From CAYVQF01 sp964454015 (GTDB taxonomy: Bacteria; Myxococcota_A; Bradymonadia; UBA4248): 64,000 nt of DNA. The position numbers and the translations under genes were made by a program. The notes under the pieces were generated by a model. The model was not told the DNA's origin and did not search any database. It worked only from the letters and a program-made list of their open reading frames with translations. Of this stretch, positions 34,806 to 42,367 are shown piece after piece (the first letter of the stretch is position 1; each line of letters opens with the position of its first letter). Location: positions 62,001-126,000 of the forward strand of contig CAYVQF010000006.1 in the NCBI GenBank assembly GCA_964454015.1, read 5' to 3'.

Positions 34806-36197
34806 TCACCCCAAGGGCGCCGTCTGCAAGGGCACCTGCACCCTTAGCCGCAGGCCACCGCCAAGGGCGTTCTCCGCCCTGATGCTGCCACCATGCGCCT
34901 CGGCGATGTTCCGGCACAACGCTAGGCCCAGACCTACCCCGCTCTCCAAACGCGCCTGACGCGCCCGGAAAAACGGCGTGAAGAGGTGGGCCACATCCTG
35001 CGGGTCCACTCCGGGACCATTGTCAACCACCTCGACCACCCCCCATTGCCCCTCTCGGCGCAGGGTGATCTCGACCCGCAGGGGAAGCCCGCCCCTGGAC
35101 CCATGTCGCTCGGCGTTGTCCAACAAATTGTCCATCAGGCGGCGCAATAACAGAGCGTCACCGAGCACCGGCACCGACGCCTCGCCCCCGATCTGCGAAT
35201 GGCCTGGCCCCAAACGCTCGCGAAATCGGCCCTCGGCCTCGGCAACGACCTGCCCCAGGTCCACGGCATCGCGCCGCACCTTCAGCAAGGGCTGTTCCCC
35301 CGTGCTCAGGGCCAATCGGGTCGCCGTCAACACATCCTCTACCAACTGCTCGAGCTCGGCCACATCGCCGCGCATCCCCGCCAGGTACGTCGTCACCTCT
35401 TGCAGCGACTCGGGCGCCTCTTCGCACAGCTCCAGGGCCACCCGCAGCCGCGCCAGGGGTGTGCGCAACTCGTGAGACACATTGGCCAACAGCTCGCGCT
35501 CAGCGCGAATGTTGCGCCCAATCCGGGCCGCCATGGCGTCCACGCTCTTGGCCAAGACGCCAATCTCATCGCTGCGGTCCAAACCCGTTCGCGCCTCCAG
35601 ATCTCCCGCGCCGATGGCGTCAGTCACCGTGGCGATCTGCTCCAAAGGACGCGCGATGGCCCGGGCCAACGGAAACAGCAGGATCGCCGACAGGCCCAAC
35701 ACCAGCAGAAGCAGCAGCGCAAAACGCAAAGACGCCGGCCGACTGTCCCAGGCCACCCGAACGTAAATCTCGACTCCCCCGCGCGTCCGCAGCGGCACGC
35801 TGCGGGTCACCCGGTGGCCCTCACGGCTGTTCACCGGCGCATCCAAAGCCGCTGCCTCATCGGCCGGCAACGCTGGGGGCGGGTTCTCCCCCGCCGCCGC
35901 TATCAGCTTCCCCTGCCGATCATAGACCGCAATGTCCGCCTGGAGATCCTCATGCGCGCGCGCCACCCGCATTTGGATCGCCTTGCGCCCCATCGGGGCG
36001 CCCCGCGGGCCCGACAGCATCCGATCCACGTGCTCCACCCGCCGGCTGTGCTCGGGGCCGGGTCCCCAAAACTGACCCATCGCGCCCACGGCAAAAACCA
36101 AAGCCAGAGACAGCACCAAACCGTGGAGATAGACCCGCCTGAACAGCCGCGTCCGCCCTCGCGCCTTCCTATCGCCCTTGTCAGGATCGCGCGCCAT
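34806..36197 (-). CDS. CpxA/RstB-like sensor histidine kinase
   Basis: The product has 463 residues. TM1 lies near residues 22-42 and a periplasmic domain of about 125 residues follows (Gly/Ala/Arg-rich, with AHEDLQADIAVYDRQGKLIA). TM2 (LRFALLLLLVLGLSAILLFPLA) leads into HAMP (RPLEQIATVTDAIGAGDLEAR). The phospho-acceptor is H242 in ANVSHELRTPLARLR. The HATPase region has the N box (LMDNLLDNAERHG), G1 (VVDNGPGVDP), F box (LFTPFFRA) and G2 (GVGLGLALC). All catalytic motifs are intact. It lies 6 nt downstream of its response regulator and is the last gene of the operon. It probably senses envelope stress, by analogy with CpxA. Confidence 0.93.
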   Translation of the reverse strand: MARDPDKGDRKARGRTRLFRRVYLHGLVLSLALVFAVGAMGQFWGPGPEHSRRVEHVDRMLSGPRGAPMGRKAIQMRVARAHEDLQADIAVYDRQGKLIAAAGENPPPALPADEAAALDAPVNSREGHRVTRSVPLRTRGGVEIYVRVAWDSRPASLRFALLLLLVLGLSAILLFPLARAIARPLEQIATVTDAIGAGDLEARTGLDRSDEIGVLAKSVDAMAARIGRNIRAERELLANVSHELRTPLARLRVALELCEEAPESLQEVTTYLAGMRGDVAELEQLVEDVLTATRLALSTGEQPLLKVRRDAVDLGQVVAEAEGRFRERLGPGHSQIGGEASVPVLGDALLLRRLMDNLLDNAERHGSRGGLPLRVEITLRREGQWGVVEVVDNGPGVDPQDVAHLFTPFFRARQARLESGVGLGLALCRNIAEAHGGSIRAENALGGGLRLRVQVPLQTAPLG

Positions 36198-36203
36198 ACC
36201 GCC

Positions 36204-36911
36204 TCAACGCTCGTCGTTCGCCACCAGTTGATAGCCAATGCCCCGCACCGTCTTGATGATGTGGGGACGTTGGGAATCGTCCCCCAGCTTCTTGCGCAAG
36301 CGCGACACATGCACGTCCACGGAACGATCGAAGGCCTCCTCGCCGCTGCCCCGGGCCAAGTCCATCAGCCGCTCCCGCCCCAGAGGGCGCCCAGCATGCT
36401 GCGCCAACGCATAGAGGAGATCGAACTCATAGGCCGTCAGCTCCACAGCCTCCTCGCCCAACCACGTCTGTCGGGCGCTCGGATCCAAGCGCAGCGCGCC
36501 CACCACCAACATCTGGCGCGACGGACCCACCCGTCCCATGTGGCGCCGCACCACCGCCCGAATCCGCGCCAGAAGCTCCCGCGGCGAAAACGGCTTGGCC
36601 AGGTAATCGTCCGCCCCCAGCTCCAATCCGAGGATGCGATCGGCTTCCTCACCGCGCGCCGTCAACATGATCACCGGGACGTCCGAGAAGGCGCGCAAGG
36701 AACGACACAGCTCCATCCCGTCCATGTCGGGTAACATCAAGTCCAGCAGCACCACGTGAAAATCTGCGCGTCGAGCCAAGGCCAAGCCCTGCACCCCCAG
36801 ACTCGCCACCACCACCTCATGGCCATAGCGGGCCAAATAAGTCCGGGTCAACTCTGCCAGGCGAGCATCATCTTCCACCAACAAAATCTGGTAGATACCT
36901 TCCGTCATCAT
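36204..36911 (-). CDS. OmpR/CpxR-family response regulator
   Basis: The product has 235 residues. The receiver domain has the acidic pair ED-D (LVEDD), phospho-acceptor D57 in LLDLMLPDMDG, MLTARG and K of YLAKPFSP. The C-terminal winged-helix domain (about 135-232) has LTAYEFDLLYALAQHAGRPL and the recognition helix region FDRSVDVHVSRLRKKLGD, ending VRGIGYQLV. It activates or represses sigma-70 promoters when phosphorylated by the kinase downstream. The start at 36911 is chosen for GGAGG at 9-nt spacing; ATGs at 36920 and 36908 are alternatives. CpxP-like, regulator and kinase genes are in the order expected for a Cpx-type system. Confidence 0.95.
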   Translation of the reverse strand: MMTEGIYQILLVEDDARLAELTRTYLARYGHEVVVASLGVQGLALARRADFHVVLLDLMLPDMDGMELCRSLRAFSDVPVIMLTARGEEADRILGLELGADDYLAKPFSPRELLARIRAVVRRHMGRVGPSRQMLVVGALRLDPSARQTWLGEEAVELTAYEFDLLYALAQHAGRPLGRERLMDLARGSGEEAFDRSVDVHVSRLRKKLGDDSQRPHIIKTVRGIGYQLVANDER

Positions 36912-36958
36912 CCTCGCCATCCTCCCGAGACGCCCCCCCTCGCCCCGCCCTCGTGCCA

Positions 36959-37618
36959 TCACTCCGCCCGGCCTTGACCATCGCGGGGCCCAATCCCCAA
37001 ACCCGGACCTTGCCCCTTGCCAGCGCCACTGCCATCGCAATCGGCACCACCGCGGCTCCCGGCGCGCTTGCCGCGCTGCCCCTTGCCCTGCCCAACCACG
37101 CCCTCGCCGTCAGCGCCTCGCGCCGCATGAGACCGCATCCCGCGCTGGCCCTTCCCTTTCTTGCCCCGCACCCCGTCTCTCGGGCCGCGCTTGAAGGCAT
37201 GCTGCGCCACCAGCTCTGCCAACTGCTCCCGCTGCGCCGGAGACAGCGTGCCATGCACCTCGAGGGAAGCATCGATGGCCGCATAGCCCATGGCCCGGAT
37301 CGACTCGGCCAACACGTCGACCTCGGCCCGCATCTCATCGCGGTTGGGTTGCTCTGAGCGCCATTGCGTCACCAAGCGCTCGCGCACTCCCTTGCCAATG
37401 GCACGAAACTCGCGCCCATTCTCGAACAGCTTCGCCTTGATCGCATGGATCGCCTCCCGCTGCGCCGGCTCCGCTTCAATCTGGTCCAAGGCCGCATCCG
37501 TCACCACCCCAAGCTGGGCCAAGGCCATCTCCGGGTTGCTCTCGTCCAATCCGTGGCACGCCACGGCAGACATCGCCAAAACACTGATCATCACCGCCAA
37601 AGCTTTACGTGATTGCAT
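36959..37618 (-). CDS. CpxP/Spy-like periplasmic lipoprotein with basic Gly-rich tail
   Basis: The product has 219 residues. GAGGAG lies 6 nt before the ATG at 37618. The lipoprotein signal ends in lipobox AVAC. Residues about 40-145 are all-helical with an LTxxQ-like motif (LSPAQREQLAELVAQH) and an earlier helix EAEPAQREAIHAIKAKLFENG, matching the CpxP/Spy/ZraP chaperone-sensor group. From about residue 150 a very basic Gly/Lys/Arg tail (GVRGKKGKGQRG, GQGKGQRGKRAGSRGG) has no counterpart in those proteins. As first gene of the operon it is well placed to be an autoregulatory periplasmic inhibitor of the downstream kinase. That role is inferred from family and position. Confidence 0.75.
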   Translation of the reverse strand: MQSRKALAVMISVLAMSAVACHGLDESNPEMALAQLGVVTDAALDQIEAEPAQREAIHAIKAKLFENGREFRAIGKGVRERLVTQWRSEQPNRDEMRAEVDVLAESIRAMGYAAIDASLEVHGTLSPAQREQLAELVAQHAFKRGPRDGVRGKKGKGQRGMRSHAARGADGEGVVGQGKGQRGKRAGSRGGADCDGSGAGKGQGPGLGIGPRDGQGRAE

Positions 37619-37827
37619 GGTCATCTCCTCGAGGGTTGCTCGGCGGGACTCGCCCCGCGCTCTCCTTCCCGCCACCACCTGCAGCGGATAGTCTCAACAT
37701 AGGAGAGCACTCTTGCGCAATGATGTTGCCAAGATGAAGAAGTGTTAAGCGCCACCCGCCCCGGCCGAGCCGGAAGCAAAGGCCAAAGCCAACGCCCCCC
37801 CCATCGCCCACCACGACGCGGCGCCAC

Positions 37828-39018
37828 TCAGCGCATGATGGTCACGGCGTAGGAGCCTTCGCCATCCACTTGGGCCTCCTCCCCCTCGACCCGTAACAAC
37901 AAACGCCAGCGTCCCTTGACGTTGTAATCCACCGGCCGGGCAAAACGCTCAGCAATGCTGCGCTGCATCGCCGGGAGGGACGCCAAGGCGTTCTTGGCGC
38001 TGACCTCACCCCCTTCCAACCACAGCTCCAAGCGGTCGTCTCCTTCTTGAGCCACGAGCCGCAAGCCGTGCGGCAGCACGTAGCCGTAGTTCTCCGGGTC
38101 CGTCCAGTAAGCCAAGGGCGTCACCTCCACCGCGCTCGTCTCGAAGAGAGGCACACCGTCGTAATAAACCACCAAAAAGCCAAAGGCCTGCCCGGCAAAG
38201 GCTTCAGGCGTCACGAAATGCCGCCACTCGACGAAGAGAGCCTCGTCGCTCTTGCGAAACTGAAAGAGCTGATCCGCCAGCTCATGGGCCCCCAGATTGG
38301 TCGCGAAGTGATTCCCATAGGCATCTCCCTCGACGGCCACCGTCGCACCATCGACCACCACCTCGCCTACACAGCGACCCTGGGCGATCAGCAAATGGGT
38401 CTTGAAATAGGTCTGGAGATCGTTGCCGAAGAGCACCACCCCCGTGCCGGGTCGCCATGGCTCACCTTCAACCACATAATCAAAGGTCACCGCCTTGTTC
38501 TTGCCGGCCACGCCGCGCACCCGAAAAGCGCCGGGTGCTCCTTCGATGCGAAAATCACCCATCTCGATGCGAAACGTCTCCCGATCATGCCGCCAGCGTG
38601 CTTGGGAGAACTTCTCGTCGAAGTCATAGACCGCCAGGTCCTCACCATCCTCCCGCAGCTTGACCCGACCCGAAACCCGGCCGTTGAAGTTCGTCAAACC
38701 CAAGTTCGACACCTCGAACTTGATCCGTGTCTCATACGGTTTGGAGTAGAGGATGAGCTCCCACTTCTCGTTGTAACCCTGGCCACTGCTCATCATCGGC
38801 ACGAGGTCCGCCGCGTCGAAGGCATCCGCATCGCCCAAGACATAGGCCGTGACCGCGTTCGGTGCCAGCCCAGCCACATCGATGGCCGATGCGCCCACGA
38901 CGACATCCAGTCGCGTCGGCCCTACCGCAGGTGGACCACTACAGCTCGAGCAGAGCAACGAGAGCCCACAGGCCACGAAGCTAACAGCGAGTGAACACTT
39001 GGCTTGCGTCCTCTTCAT
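37828..39018 (-). CDS. Lipocalin-like (AttH/CrtC/Svf1-type) lipoprotein
   Basis: The product has 396 residues. The signal peptide ends in lipobox CSSC. The body is almost entirely beta: many alternating strands with Trp/Tyr (YNEKWELILYSKPYETRIKF, GDFRIEGAPGAFRVRGVAGK, AVTFDYVVEG), and a central YGNHFATNLGAHELADQLF that resembles the YxDHxxG motif of AttH/CrtC-type double-lipocalin proteins. Such proteins carry or hydrate lipophilic molecules, but the resemblance is distant. An AALPAMQRSIAERFARPVDYNVKGRW strand pattern closes the protein. It is 63 bp downstream of another lipoprotein gene on the same strand, so co-transcription is likely. Confidence 0.55.
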   Translation of the reverse strand: MKRTQAKCSLAVSFVACGLSLLCSSCSGPPAVGPTRLDVVVGASAIDVAGLAPNAVTAYVLGDADAFDAADLVPMMSSGQGYNEKWELILYSKPYETRIKFEVSNLGLTNFNGRVSGRVKLREDGEDLAVYDFDEKFSQARWRHDRETFRIEMGDFRIEGAPGAFRVRGVAGKNKAVTFDYVVEGEPWRPGTGVVLFGNDLQTYFKTHLLIAQGRCVGEVVVDGATVAVEGDAYGNHFATNLGAHELADQLFQFRKSDEALFVEWRHFVTPEAFAGQAFGFLVVYYDGVPLFETSAVEVTPLAYWTDPENYGYVLPHGLRLVAQEGDDRLELWLEGGEVSAKNALASLPAMQRSIAERFARPVDYNVKGRWRLLLRVEGEEAQVDGEGSYAVTIMR

Positions 39019-39081
39019 CTCCGCATCACCTGCAAGATCTCGACAATCACGAAACTGGCTCCGCCTGCACTGCCCCCTGGG

Positions 39082-40668
39082 CTAGCGACAGACGCCCCCG
39101 CGGGGCAAGCACTGGTGCCCCAGGATGGTCGTCGTACCCACCACCGACACAGGCATACAAGCGTAACCCTCGGGACAACCATCGTCGGCCGTGCACGCAT
39201 ACGCACAGGTGTTGCCCTGCGCGCCAGCGATACACATGCTGTCCACGCCGGGACAGCCGCTGTTGTCGCGACAATGCGTGCACAGCGACGCCGCCTCCGC
39301 GTAAGGAGAGGCGTGTGGATTGTCAGAGAGCCCGTGGACGCCGTAGATCACGTTCCACGAGACGCCCGCGTTGAGGAAGCTCAGCACATAGTCGTAGGTC
39401 CGCGGATAATGCTGGCCAGCCTGTTGCGAGAAGAGAGAGCGCAGGAAGTCCACCGACACCCGACTCATGTCACTCATCCACGCGAAGTTCACGCTGGTCA
39501 GCACATCCAAGTTGGCCACCGTCTTGCGCGGGTTGCGGTAGAGCGCGTCGGCATAGGTCGTGTAAGTCTTGCAGCCATTGAAGAAAAACACCTGGTACTT
39601 CTCTGCCACCTCGAGCTCGGCAAAGGCCTCCGCCGGCAAACCCACCCGCGGATTGTAACTCGTTACCACGCCGCTATAAGAAGCGTCGTAGCCCGCATGG
39701 CCATCGTAGATGACGATGTCCTTGCTCGCCGCCGATTGCTTGAAGAGCTCCAACAGCCCCTCGTAACCCACGTCGGCGTGCATCCCCGGATGGTAAAGAA
39801 AGACCTCGAAACGCACGCTGCGGCCATTGGCGTTGAGCTGACCCGTGAAGGGACCACTGTCGGCCCGCAGCTCCGCAAAGGTCGCCACCGGAGCCTTGAG
39901 GCGCAGGTCTCGCTGCAGCCGCACGAAAATCTCTTCGGCAGTCAGCAAATCATAGCGCTGCGCGTTGTAGTCGCCACCAACGTGGATCGCCACGTCCACC
40001 ACCCCATCCGCAAAGAGCGCAACATAGTCGGGGTAGGCGTCGGCTTCCGCGGGCTTGGCGCTGATCTCCATCTCCAACGTCGTCAAGTCGGCCGCGTCAA
40101 AACGGCTCGGGTCAAAAGAGCTGTAGGTCCGCGTGTATGAACCCGTCGCCAGCTCCCCATTGCTCAACCGCGGCATGGTCAGTTCAAAGCTCTTGCCATC
40201 CAAAGGCAAGCGCCCCATCAAATCGTTGGGGCCAGCGGCCTCAGCCGCAAATAGGTAGGAGTAAGTGCCCGGCCTATCCTCCTCCTCACCGATGACCAGG
40301 TTGTCAAAAGTAAACTGACGGATGTTCGTCTGAAAATCGCCATAGGTCGCGTTCTTGTCGCTCTCCAGCTTGGCCGACAAATAGGCGTACAGGAAGAACG
40401 ACACCGCTTTGTTGCGCAGCCCAACCAGCTCTTCCAGGCGCGCCTCCAGCGCCGCACCCTCGAGCGCCAAATCGCTGCCACTCAAGGTCACCTCGTCGAT
40501 GGCCACCAAGGCGTACTCGCGACCCATCGTGCTGCGATAGTCATCGGCCTTGCCCATGGGCACCGCGACCACCGTCTCCTCTAACAGGCCCGTCTCCTCG
40601 GCCTCCGTACAGCCCACGCCCAACAGCCAAACAGCCAAGCACCAGGTCAACCCAATTCGCTTCCGCAT
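39082..40668 (-). CDS. Lipoprotein with a possible clan CD (gingipain/caspase-like) His-Cys dyad
   Basis: The product has 528 residues. The start at ATG 40668 has GAGG about 8 nt upstream. A signal with lipobox GVGC comes first. Residues 40-300 are an unassigned beta-rich region. Then a hydrophobic strand ends in H324 (KDIVIYDGHAGYD). Forty-two residues later a second strand ends in C366 (YQVFFFNGCKTYTTYADAL). The strand-His / strand-Cys layout and spacing fit clan CD cysteine peptidases, although the residue after His is Ala, not Gly. The last 60 residues hold eight cysteines in CxxDDGCPEGYAC-type repeats. It is probably surface-exposed; the peptidase activity is a hypothesis. Confidence 0.65.
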   Translation of the reverse strand: MRKRIGLTWCLAVWLLGVGCTEAEETGLLEETVVAVPMGKADDYRSTMGREYALVAIDEVTLSGSDLALEGAALEARLEELVGLRNKAVSFFLYAYLSAKLESDKNATYGDFQTNIRQFTFDNLVIGEEEDRPGTYSYLFAAEAAGPNDLMGRLPLDGKSFELTMPRLSNGELATGSYTRTYSSFDPSRFDAADLTTLEMEISAKPAEADAYPDYVALFADGVVDVAIHVGGDYNAQRYDLLTAEEIFVRLQRDLRLKAPVATFAELRADSGPFTGQLNANGRSVRFEVFLYHPGMHADVGYEGLLELFKQSAASKDIVIYDGHAGYDASYSGVVTSYNPRVGLPAEAFAELEVAEKYQVFFFNGCKTYTTYADALYRNPRKTVANLDVLTSVNFAWMSDMSRVSVDFLRSLFSQQAGQHYPRTYDYVLSFLNAGVSWNVIYGVHGLSDNPHASPYAEAASLCTHCRDNSGCPGVDSMCIAGAQGNTCAYACTADDGCPEGYACMPVSVVGTTTILGHQCLPRGGVCR

Positions 40669-40766
40669 GCCTCTGTCCTCACACCTTCGCCGCCAATCCA
40701 GCATCACTACTAACAGAGCCCGAACCCCTAAACAAGACAGCCGCCGTCAGCACCCACACGCCCCAT

Positions 40767-42089
40767 TCACGAGGCCCGACGCAAGAGCTCCTCTTGGTCC
40801 TCCTCGCGTCCACCGCGGCGCTTGCCAAAAGAAATGACCAACTGCTTCTCGGACATGTCGAAGGAGAGGCGAATGTGGCTCAGAGTCGCCAACAACGCTG
40901 CAAACATCAACAACAAACCGGCGACCTGGTAGGCCATGGCGTAGGACCCTGTCGCATCGGCGATCATCCCTGCCAAGCTCGGCCCAAAGACCCCGCCCAC
41001 GCCCCAGGCCGTGAACAGAATGCCGTAATTCAAACCCAGATTCTTCGTCCCCCAGTAGTCCGCAGCCGTCGCCGGGAACAAGGACAAACACGCCCCGTAG
41101 TTGAATCCCACCAACGCCGCACCCACCAAGAATGCCGTCGTCGTCGTAAACTGCTGGAAGAAGAACATCACCGTTGCCTGTAACACGAAAACACTGAGCA
41201 GCGCCCCCGCGCGACCGATGATGTCCGAGGCCATCCCCGCGATGACCCGGCCGCTGGCGTTGAACACGGCCAAGACCGCCACGAACAGAAAACCCGCCTG
41301 AATCGCCCCGCCCGATTGCTCCGACACGATCTTGGCCACGTGCCCGATGATCATCAGCCCCGCCGTCGCGCCACAGGCATATTGCACATAGAGTGACCAG
41401 AAGGTGGGCGTCCGCAACATCTCGCGCCAGCTCCGGTCCGCTGGAGAGGTCCCCTGACTCATCGGAGTCACCACATCGGCGCCACTGCCTGGCGCGGCCA
41501 CTGGCGCAGCCGGTGGATCGTTGAGAAACTGAGCGGCGATGCCCGCCACCACCAAAAACAAGACGCCAAAAATCAAGAACGACGCGCTGATCCCGCGCGT
41601 ATCCAACAAGTGACGCGACAGCGGCGCAATGTAGACCGGCGCCAGACCAAAGCCCGCCACCACGATCCCCGTCACCAAACCTTTCTTCTTCGCCCCAAAC
41701 CACTTCACCGCCGCTGGCGTCGCCGCCGCATAACCCAGACCGATCCCGGTCCCCGCCATCACCCCAAAACCAAGCACCACGGGCCAGGCCGTGCCCGCAC
41801 CGCCTAGACTCGCCACCATCAAACCCAGGCCACACAGCACTGCACCAAGAGACGCCACCAAACGCGGCCCCAACTTGTCTTGCAGACGGCCCGCGGGCAC
41901 CATGGTGAACGCAAAAAAGGCTATCGCCACGGTGTAAGGCAGGGTCGCCGTCGTCTTGGACCAACCAAAACCGCCAGCAGCCACGCTCTCCGTCAGTTGC
42001 TTGCTGAACATGCTCCAAGCATAGAGAACCCCCAGGGCGAGGTTGAGCCCAAGCCCGGCAGCCACCACTATCCAACCTTTCTTCGACAT
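40767..42089 (-). CDS. MFS transporter, oxalate:formate antiporter (OFA) type
   Basis: The product has 440 residues with twelve predicted helices. The opening (VVAAGLGLNLALGVLYAWSMFSKQL) and the GFGWSKTTATLPYTVAIAFFAFTMVPAGRLQDKLGPR segment, with its loop 2-3 motif, are typical of OFA-family members. So is the second-half MIIGHVAKIVSEQSG followed by NASGRVIAGMASDIIGR. The central loop is Pro/Ala-rich (PPAAPVAAPGSG). OFA proteins exchange small carboxylates such as oxalate/formate or import monocarboxylates; the substrate is not fixed here. The ATG at 42089 has GAGGG upstream. The C-terminus is charged (KRRGGREEDQEELLRR). Confidence 0.87.
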   Translation of the reverse strand: MSKKGWIVVAAGLGLNLALGVLYAWSMFSKQLTESVAAGGFGWSKTTATLPYTVAIAFFAFTMVPAGRLQDKLGPRLVASLGAVLCGLGLMVASLGGAGTAWPVVLGFGVMAGTGIGLGYAAATPAAVKWFGAKKKGLVTGIVVAGFGLAPVYIAPLSRHLLDTRGISASFLIFGVLFLVVAGIAAQFLNDPPAAPVAAPGSGADVVTPMSQGTSPADRSWREMLRTPTFWSLYVQYACGATAGLMIIGHVAKIVSEQSGGAIQAGFLFVAVLAVFNASGRVIAGMASDIIGRAGALLSVFVLQATVMFFFQQFTTTTAFLVGAALVGFNYGACLSLFPATAADYWGTKNLGLNYGILFTAWGVGGVFGPSLAGMIADATGSYAMAYQVAGLLLMFAALLATLSHIRLSFDMSEKQLVISFGKRRGGREEDQEELLRRAS

Positions 42090-42266
42090 GCCGCCCTCAT
42101 TCTTTCGTGGCACCCTCGCTGCCCACGGATCTGCCGCAGAAGTCCCGGCCACGCTCGCCGCTTGCCTTTCCCATAGCCGCCGCACCGCGTCAAGCTATCC
42201 TCTCGCTATTGGCACCACCGCCTGCACATCTGCCCGCTCCCTGCGCTAAACAGCACGCCCCCCGTC

Positions 42267-42295
42267 TTGTACCCTGTAGGGACTTACACTATCTT
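42267..42295 (+). promoter_or_regulatory. Candidate promoter for the MopE-repeat lipoprotein
   Basis: TTGTAC (42267-42272) is followed after exactly 17 nt by TATCTT (42290-42295), about 70 nt upstream of the ATG at 42368. It lies in a locally A+T-richer patch of an otherwise featureless divergent gap. Confidence 0.4.
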
Positions 42296-42367
42296 GTTAA
42301 CTGGTCCGGCGAGAGGAACTTCGACCCCTCCATTTACGAACCCCGTCCGCCCTGAAGGATGAGAGCC

